From contig NZ_MDZB01000175.1 of NCBI RefSeq assembly GCF_001816145.1, forward strand, positions 1 through 64,000: a DNA stretch of 64,000 bases, written 5' to 3'. A program made the position numbers and the translations under genes. Of this stretch, positions 27,896 to 37,216 are shown in pieces. A model generated the notes under the pieces. That model saw only the letters and a list, made by a program, of their open reading frames with translations. It was not told where the DNA came from and did not search any database. The DNA comes from Hymenobacter lapidarius (GTDB taxonomy: Bacteria; Bacteroidota; Bacteroidia; Cytophagales; Hymenobacteraceae). Position 1 is the stretch's first letter. Every line of letters begins with the position of its first letter.

Positions 27896-28000
27896 GTTGT
27901 CGGTTGTCAGTTGTTTGTTGTGAGTTGTTAGGATTGTTCTAAAACTCACAATTGACTCCTAACAACCGACAACAAACAACCGAAAACCACAACCGACAAC
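27896..28000. repeat. imperfect inverted repeat of GTTGTC/CAACCG units
   Basis: The left arm (27896-27933) is built from GTTGTCGGTTGTC-like units and the right arm (27957-28000) is their imperfect complement, ending directly before the TTG start of the Mur ligase. A similar low-complexity design suggests a dispersed intergenic element. No exact -7 element was found; TACTTTCG at 27866-27873 is one base off. Confidence 0.55.
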
Positions 28001-28001
28001 T

Positions 28002-29393
28002 TTGGAAGCAACGAGCCGCAGCCCGAAACCAGAAGCCATTCACCTCATCGCTGTGGGCGGCAGCATCATGCACAACCTGGCGCTGGCCCTGCACCGGCGC
28101 GGCGCCCACGTCACGGGTTCCGACGACGAGATTTTTGAGCCCGCCAAAGGCCGCCTGGCCGCCGCCGGCCTGCTGCCCGCGCAGGAGGGCTGGGACGTCG
28201 GCAACATCACGCCCGACCTCGACGCCGTGATTGTGGGCATGCACGCCCGCCCCGACAACCCCGAGCTGCTCCGGGCCCAGGAGCTAGGCCTCAAAATCTA
28301 CTCCTTCCCCGAGTACATCTACGAAGCCAGCCGCGACAAGCAGCGCATCGTCATCGGCGGCTCGCATGGCAAAACCAGCATCACGGCCTGCATTCTGCAC
28401 GTGCTGCGCTACCACGGCCGTATTTTCGACTACGCGGTGGGGGCGCAGCTGGCGGGGTTCGACCTCATGGTGCAGCTCACCGACGAGGCGCCCATCATCA
28501 TCATCGAAGGCGACGAATACCTGTCGTCGCCGGTGGACCGCCGGCCCAAGTTCCACCTCTACCAGCACCACATCGGCGTGATTTCCGGCATCAGCTGGGA
28601 CCACATCAACGTATTTCCCACCGAGGAAAACTACCGGGAGCAGTTCCGCATTTTCGCCGACATGACGCCCAAGGCCGGCGTGCTCATCTACGACCGCGAC
28701 GACGAGCAAACCCAGCTCATTGCCGTGCCCAGCAACCCCGATGTGACCTACGTGGGCTACGGCCCGCACGAGCACGTCATCCGCGACGGGCGCACGTACT
28801 TGCTCAATAAGAAGGACGAGGAAGTAGCTATTCAGGTGTTTGGCGAGCACAACCTGCGCAACATTTCGGCCGCCAAGGAAGTCTGCAAGCAGCTCGGCAT
28901 AAAGGGCAAGGACTTCTTCAAGGCCATTGCCTCCTTCCCCGGTGCGGCGCGGCGCCTGGAACTGGTGAAGGAAGGCGCCACGTCGGTGGTGTACAAGGAC
29001 TTTGCTCACGCCCCGAGCAAGCTCAAGGCCACGGCTACGGCTCTGAAAAAGCAGTTCCCCCAGCGGCGCCTGGTGGCCTGCCTGGAGCTGCACACCTTCA
29101 GCAGCCTCAACCCGGCGTTTTTGCCGCAGTACGCCCACTGCTTCGATGCGCCCGACGTGGCGGTAGTGTACTTCAACCCGCAGGTGCTGGCCCACAAGCG
29201 CCTGCCGCCGCTGGCCGCCGCCACCGTGGTCGAAGCCTTCCAGCGCCCCGACCTGCGCGTGATTACCGACAGCACCGAGCTGGCCGCCTTCCTGCGCGAG
29301 CAGGAGTGGGCCAACGCCAACCTGCTGCTCATGTCGTCCGGCACGTTCGACGGGCTGGACCTGGCGGCGCTGGCGGCAACGGTGACGGGGTAG
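28002..29393 (+). CDS. mpl: Mur ligase, Mpl-type peptidoglycan recycling ligase
   Basis: A 463-residue ATP-dependent ligase. The Mpl family joins the tripeptide L-Ala-gamma-D-Glu-meso-Dap to UDP-N-acetylmuramate to recycle cell wall. An N-terminal Rossmann region (IHLIAVGGSIMHNLALALHRRG) is followed by the Mur P-loop IGGSHGKTS (residues 118-126), EGDEYLSSPVDRRPKF, the HHIGVISGISWDHINVFPT stretch, and the C-terminal domain FPGAARRLELV...VYKDFAHAPSKLKAT. The start appears to be TTG at 28002, since no ATG precedes the conserved region; other rare starts are possible. A MurC-like activity cannot be excluded. Confidence 0.85.
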   Translation: MEATSRSPKPEAIHLIAVGGSIMHNLALALHRRGAHVTGSDDEIFEPAKGRLAAAGLLPAQEGWDVGNITPDLDAVIVGMHARPDNPELLRAQELGLKIYSFPEYIYEASRDKQRIVIGGSHGKTSITACILHVLRYHGRIFDYAVGAQLAGFDLMVQLTDEAPIIIIEGDEYLSSPVDRRPKFHLYQHHIGVISGISWDHINVFPTEENYREQFRIFADMTPKAGVLIYDRDDEQTQLIAVPSNPDVTYVGYGPHEHVIRDGRTYLLNKKDEEVAIQVFGEHNLRNISAAKEVCKQLGIKGKDFFKAIASFPGAARRLELVKEGATSVVYKDFAHAPSKLKATATALKKQFPQRRLVACLELHTFSSLNPAFLPQYAHCFDAPDVAVVYFNPQVLAHKRLPPLAAATVVEAFQRPDLRVITDSTELAAFLREQEWANANLLLMSSGTFDGLDLAALAATVTG

Positions 29394-29762
29394 CTGCTGG
29401 ATTTCGTTTTTTCCTCGCCGCGCCGCGTGGCTGCCCACACCCAGGGGCGGCCGCGCGGCGCGGCGCTGGGAACAAAGGATAATCTAGCGGCAGACAAATA
29501 CCGACGGGCTTTTGATTCAGCAATCAGACCAATGTCACAATTGAAGTATAGTTGGACAATACTGTTTAAGTTAACCCCCGCGTTAAGCTGCTAAAAGGGC
29601 ATTTGCGTTTTGTAATCAAGGTTAAATTTTTTTTTGTGAATTAAATACAAGTCACAACTGCGACTGTTTTGTCCTTTTTTGTGGTTTGTTCACTCCTCAC
29701 ATTTGCCATCGGGTTCTGCCAGGGGCACATCGCTGCATCCTCCCACTTTTTTCTTCCTTCTC
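29394..29762. other. intergenic region with GC hairpin then AT-rich promoter region
   Basis: The left part holds an 11-bp perfect hairpin GCCGCGCCGCG/CGCGGCGCGGC (29417-29464), possibly ending the Mur ligase transcript. From 29530 the DNA becomes AT-rich, with several TTTG and TAAATTT tracts, and probably contains the promoter of the next gene. No exact -7 element stands out. Confidence 0.5.
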
Positions 29763-30527
29763 ATGTTGATTACCCGCCTATTCCCAATGGCTTGCTTGTT
29801 GGCCCTGACCGCTACGGCCCATGCTCAAACGGCCGCGCCCGCCGCCGACACCGCCCGCTTCTACCGGCACCACCTGGGCCTGACGGCCAGCCCCGTGCTC
29901 GACGGCTTTTTTCGCAATAACCGCAGCCTGCCGGTGGGGCTGCTGTATAAGCGGCAGACCGCGCCAAATAAACTGTGGCGCTTCGGCGTGGTGCTGAACC
30001 AAAATTATAGTCGTCGGGATGAAGACAATCCTTCTCCACCTACTACGATGGTGAAAGTCAACGAGGAATACATACTGAATACGTTAGGACTGGGCGCAAG
30101 TGTAGGACGGGAGCTGACTAAACCATTCTCTAAGCGTTGGACTGGCACGCTGGGAGCCGATGTGAGCGCAGGTTTTTCGCGTTTTACCCGTGATGCTAGG
30201 AAGCAGTCGCTGGGCAACGCCAACCAGGGAGTAAATCCCTCTGAGTACCGACAATTGGACCAGTTTCGCAGCTTCAATGCGGCAGTTGCCCCTTTCGTTG
30301 GATTACGCTATGCTATTCGTACTTACCTGTACGCAAGTGCAGAATCGGCTATCAAAGTATACTATTTCAGAGAGACGATTGGTGGCCGCATTACACAAAC
30401 CGACCTTGTTACAAGGCAAATTATCAGTCTAACCAGGGACCCTGGTCTAGTAATAACAGACCAATCATTCAGAACGCGCTTCCAGTTAATCAATCAGGTT
30501 ACTCTGCATTGCCAGATTGGCCGCTAG
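29763..30527 (+). CDS. predicted outer-membrane beta-barrel protein
   Basis: A 254-residue exported protein: signal peptide MLITRLFPMACLLALTATAHAQ, then alternating hydrophobic/aromatic strands such as LGASVGRELTKPFSKRWTGTLGADVSAGFS and VAPFVGLRYAIRTYLYASAESAIKVYYF. I assign no family. It reads into a type IX cargo gene 42 bases later and the pair may be co-transcribed. The start at 29763 is set by the signal peptide. Confidence 0.55.
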   Translation: MLITRLFPMACLLALTATAHAQTAAPAADTARFYRHHLGLTASPVLDGFFRNNRSLPVGLLYKRQTAPNKLWRFGVVLNQNYSRRDEDNPSPPTTMVKVNEEYILNTLGLGASVGRELTKPFSKRWTGTLGADVSAGFSRFTRDARKQSLGNANQGVNPSEYRQLDQFRSFNAAVAPFVGLRYAIRTYLYASAESAIKVYYFRETIGGRITQTDLVTRQIISLTRDPGLVITDQSFRTRFQLINQVTLHCQIGR

Positions 30528-30569
30528 CAAAAAATATCCACTTTTTCTCACCGTTTAATCTATTGTTCC

Positions 30570-32449
30570 ATGAAGAAAATTTACTTCAAGTTGTATCAAT
30601 GCATCGGTGCACTTATGGCAATGCTTGGCATGTGTACCATAGCACATGCGCAGAACTGGTCACAGGGTTCGACAATTACGGTTTGTCCGGGCGAAGCTGA
30701 TACTTACATACTCTCCAGCATTCCGGCGGGGTCGCGTGTGAAAGCAGGTAACAACCCCGTGAGTGTTTTGGGCGGCATGCTCACCAATTCGCCTTCGCTC
30801 AGCAGTGGTGGCAACATTAATTGTGCCGTGCTGTGGGATGATACGCCCAACGGTGGTAGAATAACGGTAAATATTGAGGTGCCAAGACGCAATTCAAACG
30901 GTGACATTACTGGTTACGACGACATCAATAGGCCATTAGTCGCCCGCATCCGCTCCGTGGCCGGGCAGCCGGTGGCCAGTGGCTCGCTGGCCGTGCCGTT
31001 CTGCAGCACGTCGCCGGTTGAAATCACATTGCCGGCCGAAAATTTTCCCAATGTACCCAACGAACCCATCCCGGCCTACCTCTGGGAAGTACCGGCCGGT
31101 TGGGGCGTGACGGGCGCCACGCTCATTCCTTCCTTCGTTACCACGCCCGGCAACTTCCGCCTCTACCAAGGCACCCGCACCATCAGGCTCACCCCCACGC
31201 CGGGCGGCGACGTGGACCTGCGCACGTTCAAATACAGCAGCAACTGCAACCAGACGTATTATCCCTCGCAGCCGTATCGGCTTATCAGTTCGCCGGGCTT
31301 TTTTCGCATTCAGCGCACGCCCACAGTGGCCATTACCGCCGGGCCTAACCTAGCGTATTGCGGCGACCGAACCCCGCGCACCTACACGGCCACGGCCAGC
31401 CAGAGCCAGGGCCTTACCGGCTTCAGGTGGTCGTATCCTAGCGGCTGGGTGCCGCAGGGCGCCGCTACCGGGGCCAGCATCGTGCTTGTGCCCAGCGGCA
31501 CCAATGCCGGCACGGTTGGCGTGACGGCCGACTACAACTGCAGCCCTGCAGCCTTTAGCACATCGCAGGCCTCGCTGGCCGTGGCCTATTCCAGTAACCT
31601 CACCCCAGTGGTGTTCACCGCCCTGCCCAACCTGTGCCAGGGCGAAACAAAGACCCTGCGGGTGGCCCCTGTGCCCGGTGCGCAAAGCTACCAGTGGACG
31701 CTGCCTAGCTCGTTTCTCACGCCGACCACGGTGGCCCCTACCGCGCCCGGCAGCTACCGGTATATCACACAAGGGCCCGAAATTACAGTAACTGCCTCCA
31801 CTGCTCCCTATTCCTCCGGCTCCGTGCTGGTGGACGTGGTAGCCGGCGGCAGTGGTTGCGGGAGTAGCTCCGCCACTGGTTCCGTCATCGTGGGACTGGG
31901 CGACCGGGTGCTGGCCGTGACGCCCAGCCCGGGGTCGGTTTTCTACTACGACCAGGTATGCGCGAATCAACCCATTCAGTTCACCGCCACCATCGACCAG
32001 CAGCAGGCAACTGATGTCAGCTACAGCTGGGAGGTGAATGGCGTAGCCGTGGGCAGTGGCGGCTCGACCATCAATACGTTTACGCCGGGCCCGGCCAGAG
32101 CATAAGCGTGAGTGTAACGGCTTCTTCTGCCTGCGGCAGCCTCATCGCAACCCGCACGCTGTATGCGGCCAGCAGCATCGACGGGCAGCCGTGCGAGGCG
32201 GAGGCCTACCGTACCATGCCGGCTCCCGAAGCCGTTTACCCCAACCCGGCCGATGACAAGCTATACGTGCAGCAGGGCGGGGGGGAGGTAGTTCTCTACA
32301 ACCTGCAAGGCCAACCAGTGAGCAGCCGCACCGCCAAGCCCGGCCTGGTTCACCTCAACACGAAGCACTTGCCAACGGGGCTTTACATCCTGCACTACCC
32401 CAATGCGACCGGCCAGACCGTGCGCCAGCAGGTCCGAGTTGAGCACTAG
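30570..32449 (+). CDS. type IX-secreted PKD-like surface protein, frame broken by one missing base
   Basis: Signal peptide MKKIYFKLYQCIGALMAMLGMCTIAHAQ, then several beta modules of the PKD-like kind seen in Bacteroidota surface proteins (VTAGPNLAYCGDRTPRTYTATASQ, PNLCQGETKTLRVAPVPGAQSYQWTLP). The first frame stops at 32105. One extra base in the CCGGGCCCGG run near 32090 continues it as GQSISVSVTASSACGS and reaches a C-terminal sorting domain YPNPADDKLYV...LPTGLYILHY. I read it as one protein of about 626 residues. Its ligand is unknown. A strong terminator follows. Confidence 0.8.
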
Positions 32450-32469
32450 CCAAAGCTGAACGAAGGTGG

Positions 32470-32515
32470 CCAACGCCAAAAAAGCCCGCTATTCAGCGGG
32501 CTTTTTTGGCGTTGG
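32470..32515. terminator. strong bidirectional terminator, 20-bp stem
   Basis: CCAACGCCAAAAAAGCCCGC and its exact complement flank TATTCA. It works for the plus-strand surface-protein gene and, on the minus strand, lies in the 3' end of a 39-codon open frame. Confidence 0.85.
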
Positions 32516-32608
32516 GGCCGGCTTGCGCGGCCGGTTGGTGTCGGTGGTGATGAGCAGCGCCAGGGCGGTGAGGGCGGCGCGGAGCAGCCATTTGCCGGTG
32601 GTGTTCAT
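32489..32608 (-). CDS. 39-residue membrane peptide, translationally coupled
   Basis: The minus strand encodes a short hydrophobic peptide: MNTTGKWLLRAALTALALLI, then a basic Pro-rich tail. Its ATG overlaps the TGA of the upstream lipoprotein gene as ATGA, the usual sign of translational coupling. No family is known. The coding end runs into the terminator stem, which weakens the case slightly. Confidence 0.45.
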   Translation of the reverse strand: MNTTGKWLLRAALTALALLITTDTNRPRKPAPTPKKPAE

Positions 32609-33159
32609 CGGGCGGTGAAAAGGGAGTTGTTGACTTCTACTTTGAGGTCGCAGTGGCTGCCAGGGGCGTTTTCGGCGCAGATGGCGCCTACAATGCGGCC
32701 GTTATCGAAGTTGAAGTAGCAGGCGGGGCAGCCCACGCTGCTGAGAATGTAGCGCTCGGCGCCGGGGCGCAGGTAGTAGGTGTCGTCGCCGCCACTGGTA
32801 AGGGGCAGGGCCATGGCCCGGAAGCTGCCGCTGCGCAGGCCCATGCCAATGAGGTAGTAGGTCACGGGCCCACCGGCGTCAACGGGGGCTTTGCGCACCT
32901 GCACCTTGTCGATGACGGTGCCGTCGCCAAATTCCCGGATAAAGGCCTTGGCCAGGTCGCTGCGGGAGGTTTTGTATTCAGCGGTGCTATCGGTGAAGTG
33001 CACAATCTGGCGGCTCTCGGGCTTGGCCAGCACGGCACCTCTGACGCGGTTGGGGCTGCCGAACTCAGTGGTCGTCGATTTCGTCGATTCGCAGGACATT
33101 ACCAGTAAGAACAGGATGCTCAGCAAGCCTAAGCCCAGCAGGCGGGAAATGAAACTCAT
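32605..33159 (-). CDS. lipoprotein of unknown function
   Basis: A 184-residue protein with signal peptide and lipobox LLVMSC. The mature part is soluble, with paired cysteines in SSVGCPACYFNFDNG and GAICAENAPGSHCDLK. I do not recognise the family. A 14-bp inverted repeat lies upstream around its likely promoter. Confidence 0.6.
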   Translation of the reverse strand: MSFISRLLGLGLLSILFLLVMSCESTKSTTTEFGSPNRVRGAVLAKPESRQIVHFTDSTAEYKTSRSDLAKAFIREFGDGTVIDKVQVRKAPVDAGGPVTYYLIGMGLRSGSFRAMALPLTSGGDDTYYLRPGAERYILSSVGCPACYFNFDNGRIVGAICAENAPGSHCDLKVEVNNSLFTAR

Positions 33160-33173
33160 GCGCAGAAGGTGAT

Positions 33174-33243
33174 AAGTAACGGTTCGGGAGAGAACGGGAG
33201 GTCAAATAGCAGGCCAAGGTACATCAACTCCGAACCGTTACTT
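33174..33243. promoter_or_regulatory. 14-bp inverted repeat upstream of the lipoprotein gene
   Basis: AAGTAACGGTTCGG (33174-33187) and CCGAACCGTTACTT (33230-33243) are exact complements separated by 42 bases. On the minus strand the loop contains TACCTTGG, one base off TAnnTTTG. The position suggests regulation of the lipoprotein gene or the end of the M48 gene. Confidence 0.45.
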
Positions 33244-33292
33244 AGAATCTCTCCGCATGACAGGGCCTATGCGGATAGGTAATTATTGAAAA

Positions 33293-33945
33293 CTAGCGGG
33301 GCTTATAGTACTTGCGGGCTTCGGGAAGCTCGCGCTGAATGTCGGCAATGCGGGTGCCGTTGGAGGGGTGAGTGGACAGGAATTCGGGTGGCGCGCGCCG
33401 CCGCTGGCTTCCATGCGCTGCCAGAAGGAAATGGCTCCGTCGGGATTGTAGCCGGCCAGGGCCATAAATATCAGGCCCAGGTGGTCGGCTTCGCTTTCCT
33501 GGTTCCGGCCGTAGCGGAGCAGGCCCAGCTGCGAGCCGACCCCAAACGCCTGCAACGCCAGCTGCTGCGTGGCGGGGGCGTTGGTGGAGAGAGCCGCCGA
33601 CAATGCCTGGCCACCCAGCTGCTGCACCAGGCCCTGGCTCATGCGCTCGGAGCCGTGCTTGGCCACCGCGTGCGCCACTTCGTGAGCCATCACCACGGCC
33701 AGGCCGTTTTCGTCCTGCGTGATGGGCAGTATGCCGGTGTACACGGCCACTTTGCCGCCGGGCATGCACCAGGCGTTCTGCTGCTTATCGTCCTGAATAA
33801 CGTTGAATTCCCATTGGTAGCCGGCCAGCTGGTCGGCGGCGTTCTGCTGGCGGAAATAGGTTTCCACGGCCGCTTGAATGCGACGGCCCACGTTGCGCAC
33901 CATGTTTACCTGCTGCGAGTTGTTAGACAGCGGGCCTTTGGCGAT
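33293..33945 (-). pseudogene. M48 metalloprotease lipoprotein, 5' end removed at prophage junction
   Basis: The remaining part carries the M48 zinc site: AVVMAHEVAHAVAKHGSERM with HExxH and NQESEADHLGLIFMALAGY with the third ligand. The conserved sequence starts at AKGPLSNNSQQVNMVRNVGRRI; the signal peptide and about 50 residues normally preceding it are absent and replaced by phage sequence at about 33940. One base is also missing near 33385-33395: correcting it restores PPEFLSTHPSNGTRIADIQRELPEARKYY to the stop at 33293. Outer-membrane protein quality control is the usual role of such proteases. Confidence 0.8.
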
Positions 33946-33949
33946 GGGA

Positions 33950-34214
33950 AGTACCCCAGGCCCAACGCCGAAGCCGCTGCCCTGCTGACCGCCCTGGCCC
34001 CCGGCGTCTGCTTCCACCCGCCGCTCTCCACCCGGCCCGAACGCACGCCCCGCCCGTGCAGCTCAGCGCCGCCGCCTGCCACCTGCTCAACCCACACCCG
34101 AGCAAACCCGGCCAGTACCGGGGCCGCGCCGCCGGCCACGCCCCGCCCGCCGGCAAGTACCTGCTGCTGCCCGTGGCCGGCGAGCCCCGCACCTTTACCC
34201 TGCTGCCCGTCTAA
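33950..34214 (+). pseudogene. 3' fragment of a phage gene, with one missing base
   Basis: From the junction a plus-strand frame reads KYPRPNAEAAALLTALAPG with no start codon. After one base is restored near 34055-34062 it continues as VQLSAAACHLLNPHPSKPGQ to a stop at 34212-34214. The lack of a start at the prophage edge suggests the attachment site lies within this gene and its 5' half sits at the other end of the prophage, outside the window. Function unknown. Confidence 0.5.
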
Positions 34215-34300
34215 GCCCTGAGCAACTGGCAGCGGCAGCCGTGGAACTTTGGCAGGCCACGGGCTGCCATTCGCTTTTCCGCCCGTGGGACCTTTGGGCA

Positions 34301-34939
34301 GTGGTGCGCTTCCCCACCCCGCCAAAGCCCGTGCCGACCCGCAGCAAAACCCCCTACCGCACCGAACAGGCCAACGCCGCCGCCCGCGCCGCGAACCTGA
34401 CCCGGACGCAGGCCTACACCCGCGAGCGCCGGCTGCTGGCCCTCTACACCCGGCACCTGTACGCGCTGAGCACCGACACGGACGCCCTGCTGCTGGCCTT
34501 GTTCGGCCCCAACCTCTCAGCCAAGCGCCTGGCCGCCGCCACGGACCGGCTGGACTACGACGTGCCCGCCCTGCTGCAGAAGCTGCGCTACGAGGAACAG
34601 GAAGAAGTGCTGGCCCTGCTCAGTGCCGACACGCCCGACCTGGTGGCCGTGGCACGGGCCGTGCTCCGGCAGGAACGCAAGCTGCTCCAGCGCGAGCCGC
34701 TGGCCGTCCTGCTCAACGACGAGCCGCAGTACCGGGCCGCTGGCCTGGGGCGCCTCACGAGCGAGAACTACGGGCGCCTGCGCCCCGGCTACCTGCCCGA
34801 CCTGCTGCCCGAACCCAAGCAGCTGGTGCTGGTAACCCTGCCGCGCCGCAAGCCCGCCCCGCGCCGGGTGAATCCGTGGGTGCAGGGCCTGCTGTTCAGC
34901 GGCGGCTTTGGGGCCGTGGGTACGCTGCTGCACCTTTGA
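34301..34939 (+). CDS. phage protein of unknown function before the terminase genes
   Basis: A product of about 212 residues, rich in Arg/Leu and helical (LLALYTRHLYALSTDTDALLLALFG, LVAVARAVLRQERKLLQREPL), ending with a hydrophobic stretch VQGLLFSGGFGAVGTLLHL. I know no family. The GTG at 34301 is chosen because CCTTTG precedes it by four bases, the same arrangement as several other phage starts here; GTG at 34241 or 34331 are alternatives. The position suggests a role in packaging. Confidence 0.5.
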   Translation: MVRFPTPPKPVPTRSKTPYRTEQANAAARAANLTRTQAYTRERRLLALYTRHLYALSTDTDALLLALFGPNLSAKRLAAATDRLDYDVPALLQKLRYEEQEEVLALLSADTPDLVAVARAVLRQERKLLQREPLAVLLNDEPQYRAAGLGRLTSENYGRLRPGYLPDLLPEPKQLVLVTLPRRKPAPRRVNPWVQGLLFSGGFGAVGTLLHL

Positions 34940-34944
34940 GCCGT

Positions 34945-35694
34945 ATGATGCCACAGGACTTGCCCGAAGAGGAAGCAGAAGCGCCAAAATTCACCGCTCG
35001 TCAGCAGCGGTTTATTGCGGCGTTCTGCGTGTCAGGGAATTGCACAAAAGCTGCAAAGGAGGCCGGCTATTCGGAAGAGTACGCGTATTCGATTGGCTCT
35101 CGATTGTCGAAGAATGTCGAGATACGGGCGGCCATTGATGAACGGCTGGCTGCTTACTCCATTAGCGCCGCCTTGGCAACCAAGCTCAACAGCGAGATTG
35201 CGCAAAGTTGTGTTAACGAATTTCTTAAGATTGAGAACGTTGAAGAATCAACCAAGATTCAACAGCCCCTACAAGATTACATCGAAGAGATTCTGGTTGA
35301 AATAGCATTTGAGGAAGAATACGCCAAGCGCGCCAATTTACAGGAAGAGGAATTAGACGAGCACAAATTCAAACAACGTAAGCGCCGCCGGGCCATCATT
35401 CGGCTTCAACTCCAGCTCGAAAACGATTCGCTGGCTACCCATACCATTGCCGGCCCACCAGTGCTGGTAAAGCGGGCGCGTCTTGATTTGGTGAAGTTGG
35501 CCGAAGCCCGCGAGGGGGGCCGGATTAAGTCGCTTTCCTTTGGCGAGTTCGGCCCAAAAGTAGAACTATACGCCGCCGACGCTGCCATTGACCGTGCGGC
35601 CCGGATGCACGGCCTCTATGAGAAGGATAACCGGCAGGCCGCAGGCACGGAAGTAGAAATCGTCATCGGTGGTAGCCCAAAAGAAACGGCTTAA
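34945..35694 (+). CDS. terminase small subunit
   Basis: A 249-residue protein whose N-terminal part FTARQQRFIAAFCVSGNCTKAAKEAGYSEEYAYSIGSRLSKN is the DNA-binding helix-turn-helix region of phage small terminases (Terminase_2-like). The remaining helices (LQDYIEEILVEIAFEEEY and others) would form the oligomerisation core. It recognises packaging sites and hands DNA to the large subunit. It starts ATGATG, six bases downstream of its predecessor's stop. The middle of the gene is lower in GC than its ends. It overlaps the large-subunit start by 26 bases. Confidence 0.85.
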   Translation: MMPQDLPEEEAEAPKFTARQQRFIAAFCVSGNCTKAAKEAGYSEEYAYSIGSRLSKNVEIRAAIDERLAAYSISAALATKLNSEIAQSCVNEFLKIENVEESTKIQQPLQDYIEEILVEIAFEEEYAKRANLQEEELDEHKFKQRKRRRAIIRLQLQLENDSLATHTIAGPPVLVKRARLDLVKLAEAREGGRIKSLSFGEFGPKVELYAADAAIDRAARMHGLYEKDNRQAAGTEVEIVIGGSPKETA

Positions 35695-37171
35695 GCTCAC
35701 GCTCCGGCCCGATGCCGTCAGCCCCCGCTTCTGGCCCTACCTGCGCAGCCGCACCCGCCACCTGCTGCTGTGGGGCGGCCGCGACAGCACCAAGAGCGAC
35801 TTCGTGGCCCTCAAGCTGCTGCTCGACTGCTTGGAGTTGCCCTACTTCAAGTGCGTGCTCGTGCGCCGCTACCTCAACACCGTCGGCCCTTCGCAGGTGG
35901 CCACGCTCGAAACCGTGGCCAAACGCTGGGGCCTGCATCACCTCTTTAAGTGGGGCGTGAGCCCGCTGGGCATTTGGTGCCGCGACAACGGCAACAGCTT
36001 CGTCCCGTTCGGCATGGACGACATGGACAAGATTAAGTCGCTGAGCAACCCCACCCACGCTTGGTACGAGGAAGCGAACCAGGCCGACGGCAAGAAGGCC
36101 GATGTCATCAGCACCAGCCTGCGCAGCAGCGTGCCGGGCTCCTATCTGCAGGAAATCTACACCTTCAACCCCGACCATTCCGGCGACTATACCACCTTCT
36201 GGCTCTATCAGAAGTTCTTCGACAAGACCGGCCACCCGCACGAGCTGACCTTCAGCGGGCAACTGGCCGTGGACGTGAGCGGGCAACTCGTGCAGGTGCC
36301 CTATGAGGTCGTCCACTCCACGTACCACAACAACCCCTGGTGCCCCCCCGAGCGGGCCGCTACCTACGAAGCCTACGGCACGCTCGACCCCCTCACGGGC
36401 GAAATGGCCGATGAGTACCGCTACCACGTCTGGTGTTTGGGCCAGTGGGCGACCAAGCGCACGGGCAACGAGTTCTACCACAAGTTTCAGGAAAAGCAGG
36501 TCGTCAAGCCCACCCCGTACTTGCCCGGCCTCAACATCGTGCAAAGCTGGGACGCCAACTCCCTGCCGTATTGCGCCATGTTTTGCGCCCAGACCGAACC
36601 GCAGCCCGGCGGCGGCATCCTGTTGCGCGTGTTTCAGGAGTACGCCATAAAGCCACCCAACAGCGGCATCGAATCGACGGGCCAACAGTTCCTCAAGGAC
36701 CGCAAGGCCCGCCAGTGGGACGGCAGCGCCGTGTACCTGACGGGCGACGCCTCGCTGCGCAATAACAAGATTGGGGAGCAGCGCGGGGAAAGCGTTTTCA
36801 AGGACGTGCGGGCCGCCTTGGCGGGCTTCACCGACACGGACGGACAAAAGATAGCCGGTTGCCTCAACGCGGGCAGTGGGGACTTTTGGCTCAAGAAAAA
36901 CCCAGGCGTGGACCGCCGCCGCAACTTCGTAAACGCCCTCTTTGAAGGCAAGATACCCAAGTGCTCCATTCAGGTAGACCCGGACTGCGTGCTGCTCATC
37001 AACGATTGGAAGATGGTGCAAAAAGCAATTGACGGCAAGCTCAAAAAGCGCGTCTACGATGCTGAATTGGATGCGTGGTACGAGCCGATTGCGCACTTTT
37101 CCGACATCGGAGATTACTATATCTGTACCGTGCTAAAGGCCGAATACGAAGCCTACCGGGACGGGAAGTAA
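35669..37171 (+). CDS. terminase large subunit (PBSX family)
   Basis: A 500-residue packaging ATPase-nuclease. The N-terminal ATPase has LLLWGGRDSTKSDFVAL (residues 33-49) as Walker A-like and THAWYEEANQ as Walker B; the second half has the nuclease-like LNIVQSWDANSLPYCAMF and VYLTGDASLRNN acidic motifs. Length and order fit PBSX-type terminases. The start is GTG at 35669, inside the small-subunit gene, implying coupled translation. Confidence 0.92.
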   Translation: MVAQKKRLKLTLRPDAVSPRFWPYLRSRTRHLLLWGGRDSTKSDFVALKLLLDCLELPYFKCVLVRRYLNTVGPSQVATLETVAKRWGLHHLFKWGVSPLGIWCRDNGNSFVPFGMDDMDKIKSLSNPTHAWYEEANQADGKKADVISTSLRSSVPGSYLQEIYTFNPDHSGDYTTFWLYQKFFDKTGHPHELTFSGQLAVDVSGQLVQVPYEVVHSTYHNNPWCPPERAATYEAYGTLDPLTGEMADEYRYHVWCLGQWATKRTGNEFYHKFQEKQVVKPTPYLPGLNIVQSWDANSLPYCAMFCAQTEPQPGGGILLRVFQEYAIKPPNSGIESTGQQFLKDRKARQWDGSAVYLTGDASLRNNKIGEQRGESVFKDVRAALAGFTDTDGQKIAGCLNAGSGDFWLKKNPGVDRRRNFVNALFEGKIPKCSIQVDPDCVLLINDWKMVQKAIDGKLKKRVYDAELDAWYEPIAHFSDIGDYYICTVLKAEYEAYRDGK

Positions 37172-37188
37172 GGGCCTGTTTCCACGCC

Positions 37189-37211
37189 GTAGGGCCTGCT
37201 ACTAACCTTTG
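37189..37211 (+). promoter_or_regulatory. phage promoter-like motif, site A
   Basis: GTAGGGCC, 11 bases, then TTTG, followed after 5 bases by the ATG of the portal gene. One of five copies with identical spacing in this prophage. Confidence 0.65.
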
Positions 37212-37216
37212 CCGCT

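Noticed and set aside
35663..37096. 477-codon minus-strand frame opposite the large terminase
   Set aside because: Antisense shadow; the terminase motifs on the plus strand are unambiguous.
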